Assembly (NCBI GenBank): GCA_016215025.1
Contig: JACRMI010000148.1
Coordinates: forward strand, 1 to 36,306
Reading direction: 5' to 3'
Length of the DNA stretch: 36,306 bases
Origin: Chloroflexota bacterium
GTDB lineage: Bacteria > Chloroflexota > Anaerolineae > UBA4142
Positions 6,857 to 15,245 of this stretch are shown here, in pieces. A program made the position numbers and the translations under genes. The notes under the pieces were generated by a model, which was not told the origin of the DNA, did not search any database, and saw only the letters and a list, made by a program, of their open reading frames with translations. Each line of letters opens with the position of its first letter. Within the stretch, counting starts at the first letter, position 1.

Positions 6857-8047
6857 GTGGCCACACAACGTCGTGAGGTTTTTATTGTTGGTGGGGCACG
6901 CACGCCCATCGGCAAATTTCAAGGCACATTATCGAATATTCCTGCGCCCGAACTGGGTGCCGTTGCCGTACGCGAAGCGGTCAAACGATCCGGTATCGCG
7001 CTCGAAAAAATCGAAGAAGTGATCATGGGCAATGTCGTCGGCGCGGGACTGGGACAAGCGCCGGCGCGACAAGCGGCACTCAAAGCGGGTTTGAAAGATA
7101 CGATCAGCGCGACCCAGGTCGGCAAAGTCTGCGGCTCTGGTCTCAAAGCGGCGATGCTCGCCAGTTCGATGATTCGCGCGGGCGATGCCGATGTGTTGGT
7201 CGCAGGCGGCATGGAAAATATGAATCGCGCGCCGTACCTCTTGCAGAACGCGCGATTTGGTTATCGCATGGGCAATGGCGAAATGGTCGACGCAGTCGTC
7301 CACGATGGTTTGTGGTGCGCGTTCGAGAATTGGCACATGGGACGCGCTGCTGAATTTATCGCGCGCGAATGCGGCATCACGCGCGGCATGCAAGACGAGT
7401 TCTCCCTCAAGAGTCATCAAAAAGCGATTGCCGCGATTCAAGCTGGCAAGTTCAAAGCCGAAATCACCCCCGTATCGATTCCATCGAAAAAAGGTGTCGT
7501 GCTTTTCGATACTGACGAAACCCCTCGCGCCGACACATCGATTGAAGCTCTATCCAAATTAAAATCCGCCTTCGAAGAAGGTGGGTCCGTCACCGCAGGC
7601 AATGCGCCTCCACTCAGCGATGGTGCAGCCGCGGTCGTACTTGTCGGCGATGATGTGGCCGCCCGCGATGGATTGAAACCCTTGGCGCGCGTTGTTTCGT
7701 ACGCGCAAGCGGGCACTGACGCCAAGCATATTTTCTGGGCGCCGATTTACGCCGTTCGCAAAGCGCTCGACAAAGCTGGGTGGAAGCTCGGCGAAGTTGA
7801 TCTCTTTGAAATCAATGAAGCGTTCGCATCGCAAGCCCTTGCCGATGGTCAAGAGCTTGGCATCGATTGGAACAAGGTCAACGTGCACGGCGGCGCGGTC
7901 GCGATGGGCCATCCGATTGGTGCAAGCGGCTCACGCATTCTCGTTACCCTGATCTACGCGTTGCACGATCGCGGATTGAAGCGTGGCGTCGCATCGTTGT
8001 GCCTCGGCGGTGGGGAAGCCGTTGCCATGGCAATTGAGACGCCATAG
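6857..8047 (+). CDS. Acetyl-CoA acetyltransferase (thiolase)
   Basis: A 396-residue thiolase, full length, that cleaves acetoacetyl-CoA or longer 3-ketoacyl-CoA with CoA, or runs in reverse. GTG start after GAGGAGGG. The acylated Cys is C92 in KVCGSGLKAAM. The C-terminal half has NEAFASQ, the catalytic His in GGAVAMGHPIGASGSR and the second Cys in SLCLGGGEA. All catalytic residues are present. It heads the acyl-CoA catabolic cluster with the dehydrogenase downstream, supporting a role in beta-oxidation or branched-chain amino-acid breakdown. Confidence 0.93.
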   Translation: MATQRREVFIVGGARTPIGKFQGTLSNIPAPELGAVAVREAVKRSGIALEKIEEVIMGNVVGAGLGQAPARQAALKAGLKDTISATQVGKVCGSGLKAAMLASSMIRAGDADVLVAGGMENMNRAPYLLQNARFGYRMGNGEMVDAVVHDGLWCAFENWHMGRAAEFIARECGITRGMQDEFSLKSHQKAIAAIQAGKFKAEITPVSIPSKKGVVLFDTDETPRADTSIEALSKLKSAFEEGGSVTAGNAPPLSDGAAAVVLVGDDVAARDGLKPLARVVSYAQAGTDAKHIFWAPIYAVRKALDKAGWKLGEVDLFEINEAFASQALADGQELGIDWNKVNVHGGAVAMGHPIGASGSRILVTLIYALHDRGLKRGVASLCLGGGEAVAMAIETP

Positions 8048-8128
8048 AAATGGGACGCGGAGTACCGCGGACTAACGCGGATAGAAATTTTATTTTATCA
8101 GCGTTCATCTGCGTTTGTCAGCGTCCAA
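8048..8128. repeat. Imperfect dyad of the word ACGCGGA
   Basis: A left arm of repeated GGACGCGGAGTA-like words is matched at 22 of 30 positions by the reverse complement of the right arm (ATCAGCGTTCATCTGCG...). The loop is AT-rich. It sits between thiolase stop and dehydrogenase start. Confidence 0.55.
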
Positions 8129-8157
8129 TAAATTCTTGATTCGACGGAGAATCAATC

Positions 8158-9309
8158 ATGGATTTCACACTTAACGAAGAACAAAAAGCAATTCGCGATT
8201 TGGCACGCGATTTCGCGCAGAATGAGATTGCGCCGATTGCAGCCAAGATCGACGAGACCGGCGAGTTTCCGTACGAGACCGTGAAGAAGATGGGCGCGCT
8301 CGGCTTGATGGGCATCGAAGTGCCACAAGAATACGGCGGCGCAGGACTAGACACATTGAGTTACGTTCTCGCCATCGAAGAAATTGCCAAGGTGTGTGCA
8401 TCACACGCGGTGATTATGAGCGTCAACAATTCGCTCTACTGCTACGGACTCACACACTTTGCCACCGAAGAGCAAAAGAAAGCATTCCTCGAGCCCTGCG
8501 CGTCGGGTAAAAAGATCGGCGCGTTCTCGCTCACCGAACCACAGTCGGGCAGCGACGCAGGCAATATGAAAGCGCGCGCTGCGCTAAGCGTGCAAGGCGA
8601 CAAGTACGTCATCAACGGTCGCAAGTCGTGGATCACCAGTGGTCCCGTTGCGGATTTTATCGTGCTGTTCGTTGCGACTCAACCAGAATTAAAGCATCGC
8701 GGCACCGCTTGTTTTATCGTCGATACAACTCTGCCCGGTTTTGAACGCGGCAAAAAAGAACCCAAGCTCGGCATCCGTGCGAGCGCAACGTGCGAAACGA
8801 CGTACGATAATTACCAGGTGCCGTCATTTCATCGTATCGGAAAAGAAGGTGACGGGTTTAAGATTGCGATGAGCGTGCTCGATGCCGGGCGCATCGGCAT
8901 TGCGGCGCAAGCCCTTGGCATTGCCGAAGCGGCGTACGAAGCGAGCGTCGCGTACGCCAAAGAGCGCGAAGCGTTCGGCAGCAAGATCGGTGAGTTCCAA
9001 GCGATTCAATGGATGATCGCCGACATGTCCGTTCGCATCGAAGCTTCGCGCTTGCTGATTTACAACGCCGCGCTGAAGAAATCCAATCACGAAAAATTCA
9101 CGCGCGAAGCGGCGATGGCAAAACTCTACGCGAGCGAGACCGCCGAGTGGGTCACATCAAAAGCGATTCAAGTTCACGGTGGCGCAGGTTACAGCAAAGA
9201 ATTGCCGGTCGAGCGATACTTCCGCGACGCCAGAATAACGACGATATATGAGGGTACTAGCGAAATTCAGCGAACCGTGATTGCCCGTGCGGCGTTGGAT
9301 GCGAAATAA
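8158..9309 (+). CDS. Acyl-CoA dehydrogenase
   Basis: A 383-residue FAD enzyme forming 2-enoyl-CoA and passing electrons to an electron-transfer flavoprotein. Features in order: N-terminal helical domain (LNEEQKAIRDLARDFA), the beta-domain FAD/substrate motifs AFSLTEPQSGSD and WITSG, and C-terminal YAKEREAFG and QVHGGAGY. The catalytic base is Glu365 in IYEGTSEIQR, the position used by short- and short-branched-chain members; isovaleryl-type enzymes place it elsewhere. GGAGA precedes the ATG. The setting with carboxylase and mutase genes suggests short acyl-CoAs from amino acids or fatty acids. Confidence 0.93.
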   Translation: MDFTLNEEQKAIRDLARDFAQNEIAPIAAKIDETGEFPYETVKKMGALGLMGIEVPQEYGGAGLDTLSYVLAIEEIAKVCASHAVIMSVNNSLYCYGLTHFATEEQKKAFLEPCASGKKIGAFSLTEPQSGSDAGNMKARAALSVQGDKYVINGRKSWITSGPVADFIVLFVATQPELKHRGTACFIVDTTLPGFERGKKEPKLGIRASATCETTYDNYQVPSFHRIGKEGDGFKIAMSVLDAGRIGIAAQALGIAEAAYEASVAYAKEREAFGSKIGEFQAIQWMIADMSVRIEASRLLIYNAALKKSNHEKFTREAAMAKLYASETAEWVTSKAIQVHGGAGYSKELPVERYFRDARITTIYEGTSEIQRTVIARAALDAK

Positions 9310-9353
9310 GTTTGTAAGCTGGAAGTCAATTCGTTTCAGTCGGTGTATAGAGA

Positions 9354-9680
9354 ATGGAAGATGAATCAGGAGAGACTGTTCTCAAAGGTATTTTGAAATG
9401 TACTGACCGTCCAGTCCAGGGATTTATAAGCTTGGATGGTTATCAAGGCGCTCCTGGTTATCAAGTTCGAGATGATGGAAGGTTTCTCTTTGAAATTCCC
9501 ATAGCGGTAGCTCAACAATTGCACGAGTTGAATGATGGACCTAATCACCGATTGTACGTTTTCAAAACGGGTGGCGGCTCAATTGTTATTCCAATCGAAC
9601 TCGTAGAGAACTCAGAGAGCGAGATCTCAATCGATTTCGATAGCAACAAATACGAGATCAATATCCGTCGATATGAATAA
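9354..9680 (+). CDS. Hypothetical protein, 108 residues
   Basis: No family recognised. The sequence is hydrophilic and beta-rich, with alternating patterns such as GFISLDGYQGAPGYQV, YVFKTGGGSIVIPIEL and EISIDFDSNKYEINI, so a small beta-sandwich or barrel is likely. No signal peptide or membrane segment. It is markedly more AT-rich than its neighbours, suggesting later acquisition. It lies 44 bases after the dehydrogenase and 42 bases before the carboxyltransferase on the same strand. Confidence 0.6.
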   Translation: MEDESGETVLKGILKCTDRPVQGFISLDGYQGAPGYQVRDDGRFLFEIPIAVAQQLHELNDGPNHRLYVFKTGGGSIVIPIELVENSESEISIDFDSNKYEINIRRYE

Positions 9681-9722
9681 ACATGTAATGGATGCATGAA
9701 AATCCAAACGCGAGGCAGTTGA

Positions 9723-11273
9723 ATGTCCATTGATCCCAAGATTCTCGAACTACGACGACGACGTGAAGAAGCGCGACTCGGCGGTGGTCAAAAGCGCATC
9801 GATCAGCAACATGCGCGCGGAAAGCTGACTGCACGCGAACGAGTCGATTTGCTTTTGGACGAAGGATCGTTTCAAGAATTGGGTATGTTCGTCACACCGC
9901 GAACGAGCGGCTTTGGTGCGGACAAGCAGGTCTACTACGGCGACGGTGTCATCACAGGATATGGCACGATCAATGGACGTTTGGTCTACGTTTTCTCGCA
10001 AGACTTTACAGTGTTCGGTGGTTCACTCGGCGAAGCGAACGCAGAAAAAGTTTGTCGCTTGCTCGACCTCGCAATGAAAAATGGTGCGCCCGTCATCGGC
10101 TTGAACGATTCGGGCGGGGCGCGCATTCAGGAAGGTGTCGTCAGTCTCGGCGGCTATGCCGACATTTTTCTCCGCAACACGATGGCAAGCGGCGTCGTGC
10201 CGCAAATCAGTGCGATCATGGGACCATGCGCGGGTGGCGCAGTGTATTCACCCGCGCTGACCGATTTTATTTTTATGGTCAAGGACACGAGCTACATGTT
10301 CGTGACCGGTCCCGATGTGGTCAAGACCGTGACGCACGAAGATGTCACGTTCGAACAACTCGGCGGCGCAATCGTTCACAACGAAAAGAGCGGCGTCGCG
10401 CATTTCGCCACCGATAACGAAGAACAGTGCATCGCGCAGATTCGCAAATTGTTGTCGTACATTCCCCAGAATAACATGGAAGAAGCGCCGATCATTCGCT
10501 CGACCGACGATCCGCTCCGTGCCGAGCAAGTCCTCGATTCGCTTGTGCCGGACGAATCGAACAAGCCGTACGACATCAAAGAAGTTATCCAGCACATTGT
10601 CGACGACGGTGAGTTCCTCGAAGTCCACGAACATTTCGCGCAGAACATTGTCGTTGGCTTTGCGCGATTGAATGGGCGCGCCATTGGTATCGTCGCACAG
10701 CAGCCAATCGTGCTTGCGGGTGTGCTCGATATTAATTCCTCTAGCAAGGGCGCGCGTTTTGTGCGCTTTTGCGATTGCTTCAACATTCCGATTATTACGT
10801 TTGAAGATGTCCCAGGTTTTCTGCCCGGTATTACTCAGGAACACGGCGGCATCATTCGGCACGGCGCAAAATTGCTCTACGCGTACTGCGAAGCGACCGT
10901 GCCCAAGATCACCGTCATCACGCGCAAGGCGTACGGCGGCGCGTACGACGTTATGAGCAGCAAACACATTCGCGGCGATTTGAACTATGCGTGGCCCACG
11001 GCGGAAATCGCGGTGATGGGTCCTGACGGTGCGGTGAACATTCTCTCGCGCGATGAAATTGCCAACGCGGCCGACCCCGATGCCATGAAGCAAAAGTTGG
11101 TGCAAGAGTACCGCGACCACTTTGCGAATCCGTACATCGCGGCAGGACGCGGCTACGTGGACGACGTAATCGAGCCGCATCAGACGCGTGCCAAGTTGAT
11201 TGCAGGTTTGGAAATGCTTCAGAACAAGCGCGACACCAATCCACCGAAAAAGCACGGCAATATTCCACTGTAA
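9723..11273 (+). CDS. pccB: Propionyl-CoA-type carboxylase, carboxyltransferase (beta) subunit
   Basis: A 516-residue carboxyltransferase moving the carboxyl group from carboxybiotin to acyl-CoA. Motifs in order: RGKLTARERVDLLLDEGSF, GLNDSGGARIQEGV, IMGPCAGGAVYSPALTDF (first oxyanion region), VPGFLPGITQEHGGIIRHGA and RKAYGGAYDVMSSKH. The Asp in GGAYDVM matches the residue that favours propionyl-CoA over acetyl-CoA in characterised actinobacterial subunits, so methylmalonyl-CoA is the likely product. Biotin carboxylase and carrier genes follow at 13231 and 14724, separated by two unrelated genes. Start ATG at 9723 has no strong ribosome site. Confidence 0.93.
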   Translation: MSIDPKILELRRRREEARLGGGQKRIDQQHARGKLTARERVDLLLDEGSFQELGMFVTPRTSGFGADKQVYYGDGVITGYGTINGRLVYVFSQDFTVFGGSLGEANAEKVCRLLDLAMKNGAPVIGLNDSGGARIQEGVVSLGGYADIFLRNTMASGVVPQISAIMGPCAGGAVYSPALTDFIFMVKDTSYMFVTGPDVVKTVTHEDVTFEQLGGAIVHNEKSGVAHFATDNEEQCIAQIRKLLSYIPQNNMEEAPIIRSTDDPLRAEQVLDSLVPDESNKPYDIKEVIQHIVDDGEFLEVHEHFAQNIVVGFARLNGRAIGIVAQQPIVLAGVLDINSSSKGARFVRFCDCFNIPIITFEDVPGFLPGITQEHGGIIRHGAKLLYAYCEATVPKITVITRKAYGGAYDVMSSKHIRGDLNYAWPTAEIAVMGPDGAVNILSRDEIANAADPDAMKQKLVQEYRDHFANPYIAAGRGYVDDVIEPHQTRAKLIAGLEMLQNKRDTNPPKKHGNIPL

Positions 11274-11280
11274 ATGATAC

Positions 11281-11919
11281 ATGACAAATGAGCTAATGAC
11301 AATCGAGCCGATGCAAATATCGGCGGTGACATTAAAAGGCACACACGTTCGACTTGTTCCGCCGGATTTCAAATACGAAAACGATTTGGTAAAAGCTGCT
11401 CAACCGCGCGAGATTTGGGAATTCATTGCCACCGCGCCGGGGCAAACGCCAGCCGAGATGCACGCGTGGATTCAACAAGCGATTGACGAGACGGCGAATG
11501 GCTCGCGCATTTGGTTCATCATCATTCGCAAAAGCGATGGCTGCGCGATTGGCGCGACGAGCTACATGGACATTCATCGCAGCAACCGCGGCTTGGAAAT
11601 TGGCGGGACATGGGTCACACCTTCCGCGTGGCGTACGCCAATCAATACCGAGTGCAAGTACTTGCTCTTACGTCACGCTTTTGAAAACCTAGGTTGTCTG
11701 CGTGTTCAGTTGAAGACTGATTTGCGGAACGTGCGTTCGCAAAAAGCGATTGAAAGACTAGGGGCGGTGAAGGAAGGCGTTCTGCGCAAGCACATGATTA
11801 CGCGTACTGGCTATATACGTGACACGGTCATGTATAGTATTATCGATACGGAATGGCAAGCGGTGAAAGAAAAATTGGAAGGATTCTTAAAGCAAAGACC
11901 GCTGACGGCTGACCGCTGA
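11281..11919 (+). CDS. GNAT family N-acetyltransferase (RimJ/RimL type)
   Basis: A 212-residue acetyltransferase. The N-terminal LKGTHVRLVPPDFKYENDLV and the later GATSYMDIHRSNRGLEIGGTW belong to the RimJ/RimL branch. LRVQLKTDLRNVRSQKAIERLGAVKEG contains the acetyl-CoA-binding helix and the Asn/Ser pair usual near the product site. The substrate could be a protein N-terminus, amino acid or antibiotic; it cannot be decided. It begins 8 bases after pccB, so it is probably co-transcribed. ATGs at 11281 and 11296 are both possible starts. Confidence 0.85.
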   Translation: MTNELMTIEPMQISAVTLKGTHVRLVPPDFKYENDLVKAAQPREIWEFIATAPGQTPAEMHAWIQQAIDETANGSRIWFIIIRKSDGCAIGATSYMDIHRSNRGLEIGGTWVTPSAWRTPINTECKYLLLRHAFENLGCLRVQLKTDLRNVRSQKAIERLGAVKEGVLRKHMITRTGYIRDTVMYSIIDTEWQAVKEKLEGFLKQRPLTADR

Positions 11920-11961
11920 CTGAAAACGGCGCGGTCGTCCGTTGTCGGTCTGCGGTCAAGA
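11898..11961. repeat. Dyad of the word GACCGCTGAC
   Basis: GACCGCTGACGGCTGACCGC on the left (from about 11898) is answered by GGTCGTCCGTTGTCGGTCTG on the right, so the arms are inverted tandem words. It fills the gap before the M24 peptidase. Confidence 0.55.
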
Positions 11962-11963
11962 CC

Positions 11964-13160
11964 ATGGCTTACACACCAAAGTCTGAATTGGATGTTCGCA
12001 CTGCAAAATTCCAGGCATTGTTCGCCGAGAGTGAGTTGGACGGCGCGCTCATTATTCAGAACGCCGATCTGTTTTATTTCGCTGGCACAACCCAGCAATC
12101 GCACCTTTACATTCCGCGCGACGGCGCTCCGATCTTGATGACGCGCAAGAGTTATCAGCGCGCGCGAACTGAATCGGCGTTGGATTCTGTCGTGCCATTT
12201 GCGTCGCCGCGCGATGTGTTAAAGATTTTGCAACAGCGCGGTTACGCGTTGCCCAAGCGCATGGGCATGGAACTCGACGTGTTGCCTGCGAACACGTATC
12301 TGAGCTATCGCGAAATTTTCAGCGGCGTTGAACTCGTCGATATATCGCCAAGTATTCGCAAGGTGCGCGCGATCAAATCCGAATACGAACTCGCGGCAAT
12401 GCGGCGCGCCGCCAAGATCGGCGAAAAGACGATGCGCACGATGCCCGAATTGTTGGTCGAAGGCATCAGCGAGATCGAGTTGGCTGGCAAATTGGAAGCG
12501 GTTGCGCGCGGAGCAGGGCATCAAGGCTCGGTCAAGTTTCGATTGTGGAACAATGACATGTTCTACGGTCACTTGATGGCGGGCAAAAGTGCGGCGGAGC
12601 CAAGCTATCTTTCATCGCCGACGGGTGGACCGGGCTTGAGTCCCGCGTTCGCACAAGGATCGAGCAAGCGCAAGATTCGGCGCAGCGAACCGGTCTTGTT
12701 CGATTATGTGTTTGTCACGGACGGCTATATTGTCGATCAGACGCGCATCTTTGCGCTTGGGAAATTATCGGACAAGTTGATGCGCGCGCATGACGCGATG
12801 CTTGAAATTCAACATGCGGTAGTCGATGCGGCAAAACCAGGCGTGACAGGTGACGAGATTTTTCAATTGGCATTAAGCATGGCTTGCAAGCAAGGTTACG
12901 AAGAAAATTTTGGCGGGCTGGGAATGGATCGAATTAATTTTGTCGGACATGGCGTCGGCTTGGAGTTGGACGAATTTCCTTTTCTTGCCAAGGGACAACG
13001 GATGCCGCTTGAGGCAGGCATGGTCATCGCCGTCGAGCCAAAAGTAACGTTTGCAAATGTCGGCACCGTCGGAATTGAAAATACCTATGTCGTAACCCAG
13101 AACGGAGCCAAAAGGATCACGCGCGGCTCGGATAAGATCAGTATCGTAAAAACCAAGTGA
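11964..13160 (+). CDS. M24 family (Xaa-Pro aminopeptidase-like) peptidase
   Basis: A 398-residue cytoplasmic metallopeptidase. The N-terminal creatinase-like domain (about 1-135) precedes a pita-bread catalytic domain. Metal ligands are visible in order: Asp in LFDY, Asp in IVDQTRIF, His in FVGHGVGLELDE, Glu in AVEPKV and Glu in GIENTYVV. The usual VDxG around the first Asp is changed to FDYVFVTDGY but the ligand remains. It probably trims Xaa-Pro dipeptides, supplying amino acids to the catabolic cluster; that link is inference. Confidence 0.9.
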   Translation: MAYTPKSELDVRTAKFQALFAESELDGALIIQNADLFYFAGTTQQSHLYIPRDGAPILMTRKSYQRARTESALDSVVPFASPRDVLKILQQRGYALPKRMGMELDVLPANTYLSYREIFSGVELVDISPSIRKVRAIKSEYELAAMRRAAKIGEKTMRTMPELLVEGISEIELAGKLEAVARGAGHQGSVKFRLWNNDMFYGHLMAGKSAAEPSYLSSPTGGPGLSPAFAQGSSKRKIRRSEPVLFDYVFVTDGYIVDQTRIFALGKLSDKLMRAHDAMLEIQHAVVDAAKPGVTGDEIFQLALSMACKQGYEENFGGLGMDRINFVGHGVGLELDEFPFLAKGQRMPLEAGMVIAVEPKVTFANVGTVGIENTYVVTQNGAKRITRGSDKISIVKTK

Positions 13161-13224
13161 ACAGTAAACGGTGAACAGTAGAAGGGTTATACTGTTGACT
13201 GTTAACTGTTGATTGTTGACTGGG
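13160..13224. repeat. Dyad of the word GTGAACAGT
   Basis: GTGAACAGTAAACGGTGAAC on the left and TACTGTTGACTGTTAACTGT on the right are inverted tandem words with a short loop, ending at the ribosome site of the next gene. Confidence 0.55.
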
Positions 13225-13230
13225 GTTGTA

Positions 13231-14727
13231 ATGTTCAAAAAGGTCTTGGTCGCTAATCGAGGTGAGATCGCCGTGCGCGTTTTGCGCGCGTGCCGCGAAT
13301 TGGGACTGCAAACCATCGCTGTTTATTCCGAGGTGGACCGCAATGCGTTGCACGTGCGCTACGCCGACGAAGCGTATTGCATCGGTCCGGCACCGGCGCG
13401 CGAGTCCTATTTGCGCATTGACCGTATCATCGATGTGGCGATTCGCGCCAAAGCGGACGCGATTCATCCTGGGTATGGCTTTCTCGCGGAAAACGATCAC
13501 TTTGCGCGCGCGTGCGCTGAAGCCGGCATCGTCTTTATTGGTCCGCCGCCACATGCTATGCAATCGATGGGCGACAAGATTCAATCACGCCTAACCGTAT
13601 CGAAGCAAGGCGTGCCGGTCGTGCCTGGGACGTACGAAGAATTACGCGACGATGAAATGATTGCCGCGGCAAGCAAGGTTGGATTTCCGCTATTCATCAA
13701 AGCGACTGCGGGTGGCGGTGGCAAAGGCATGCGCCGCGTCGATAAAGCGGAGGACTTGCCCGCGGCAATTGCGCGCGCACGCAGTGAAGCGGAAGCCGCG
13801 TTTGGCAATGGCATTGTCTACATGGAACGGATTGTCAATCCGGCGCGCCACATTGAATTTCAAGTTCTTGCCGATACGCGAGGCAATATAATTCACTTGG
13901 GCGAACGCGAATGCTCGATTCAGCGCCGCCACCAAAAATTGGTCGAAGAGTCGCCGTCGGTTGCGCTCGACGATACGCTGCGCGAAAAGATGGGCAAGGC
14001 AGCGGTTGCCGCGGCTAAATCGGCAAACTATGTCAACGCCGGGACGATTGAATTCTTGCTCGACAAGGATCGCAATTTTTATTTCCTTGAAATGAACACG
14101 CGTCTCCAAGTCGAACATCCGGTGACTGAATTGGTGACGGGCATTGACATTGTCAAAGAGCAATTGCGGATTGCGTCAGGGCGACCACTGAGCTATCGCC
14201 AAGAAGATGTGGAGCAGCGTGGCTGGTCCATCGAATGTCGTATCACGTCCGAAGATGCGTACAACGGATTTCTTCCATCGACGGGCAAAATCATTAGTTT
14301 GCACGAACCGACCGGTCCCGGTGTGCGGCTTGAATCGGCATTGTATGAAGGATTTGAAGTATCGTTGTATTACGATCCGTTGATCGCCAAGCTGTGTGTG
14401 TGGGGACCGGATCGCGCAGCGGCGATTATGCGCATGAAGCGCGCGCTTCGTGAGTACAAAATCCTGGGAATATCGACGAGTATTCCGTTTCATCAAAAGT
14501 TGTTGGAGAGCACGAGTTTCATCGGCGGTCACTTCGACACGAACTTTTTGGATGATCGGTTTATCATGGAGCAGGGCGGCACGAACCAGCGCGAGCAAGT
14601 TGCGGCGATTGTCGCGACGCTTATCACGCATGATCGACGACAACATGCGTTGAGCATTCCGCCACCGGCCGGTGGCGCGCGCGGTGGTTGGAAACGCTTC
14701 GGCTCGATGGAAGGATTCGGACGATGA
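13231..14727 (+). CDS. accC: Acyl-CoA carboxylase, biotin carboxylase subunit
   Basis: A 498-residue ATP-grasp enzyme that carboxylates carrier-bound biotin with bicarbonate. The start MFKKVLVANRGEIAVRV is the family N-terminus, so an upstream in-frame TTG at 13213 is rejected. The glycine-rich ATP loop is ATAGGGGKGMR; ECSIQRRHQK and EMNTRLQVEHPVTE hold the metal and biotin/bicarbonate residues. The tail after residue 450 is Gly/Pro/Arg-rich and not conserved. Its TGA overlaps the ATG of the carrier gene (ATGA), indicating translational coupling. Confidence 0.94.
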   Translation: MFKKVLVANRGEIAVRVLRACRELGLQTIAVYSEVDRNALHVRYADEAYCIGPAPARESYLRIDRIIDVAIRAKADAIHPGYGFLAENDHFARACAEAGIVFIGPPPHAMQSMGDKIQSRLTVSKQGVPVVPGTYEELRDDEMIAAASKVGFPLFIKATAGGGGKGMRRVDKAEDLPAAIARARSEAEAAFGNGIVYMERIVNPARHIEFQVLADTRGNIIHLGERECSIQRRHQKLVEESPSVALDDTLREKMGKAAVAAAKSANYVNAGTIEFLLDKDRNFYFLEMNTRLQVEHPVTELVTGIDIVKEQLRIASGRPLSYRQEDVEQRGWSIECRITSEDAYNGFLPSTGKIISLHEPTGPGVRLESALYEGFEVSLYYDPLIAKLCVWGPDRAAAIMRMKRALREYKILGISTSIPFHQKLLESTSFIGGHFDTNFLDDRFIMEQGGTNQREQVAAIVATLITHDRRQHALSIPPPAGGARGGWKRFGSMEGFGR

Positions 14728-15221
14728 AATACACCGCCATCATCAACGACAAAACGTACGAAATCGAGATCGGTGCGAATAACGCGCTGACCGTGAACGG
14801 TGAACCGCACAACGTCGATTTTCGTTCCATCGATGGAAGCTCGCTCTATTCCTTGTTGCTCGATAATTCATCCTGGGAAACGTTGGTCGAGCGGAGTGGC
14901 GATGAATATCGCGTATTGATCGGCGGCGAGTTGCATATTGTTACCGTGCAAGACGAACGAACCCGCAAGATGGCGAAAGCGGAAAAAGCGCAATCGACGC
15001 ACACCGGCGAAGCCATCATCAAAGCGCCGATGCCGGGTTTGGTGCGTGAAGTGTCAGTGAATGTAGGCGATCATGTAGTGGTTAAGCAAGGCGTGGTAAT
15101 TCTGGAAGCGATGAAGATGCAGAACGAGTTGCGTACGCCGAAAGCAGGCGCGGTCAAAGAGATCCGCGTGAAACCGGGCGATAAGGTAGATCAGGGGCAG
15201 GTCTTGCTCATCGTCAAGTAA
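14724..15221 (+). CDS. Biotin carboxyl carrier protein of acyl-CoA carboxylase
   Basis: A 165-residue carrier. The N-terminal half is a beta-rich domain that in related separate carriers docks to the carboxylase; residues 96-165 are the biotinyl domain. The biotinylated residue is Lys131 in EAMKMQNE. The two lobes are APMPGLVREVSVNVGD and PKAGAVKEIRVKPGD. The start is the ATG overlapping the accC stop. BirA at 3696 is the likely modifying enzyme. Confidence 0.93.
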   Translation: MKYTAIINDKTYEIEIGANNALTVNGEPHNVDFRSIDGSSLYSLLLDNSSWETLVERSGDEYRVLIGGELHIVTVQDERTRKMAKAEKAQSTHTGEAIIKAPMPGLVREVSVNVGDHVVVKQGVVILEAMKMQNELRTPKAGAVKEIRVKPGDKVDQGQVLLIVK

Positions 15222-15245
15222 ATTGGTTTAGATAAGAGGTGCAAG

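Noticed and set aside
10248..11372. 374-residue open frame antisense to pccB
   Set aside because: Shadow of a conserved carboxyltransferase; composition typical of antisense frames and no family signal.
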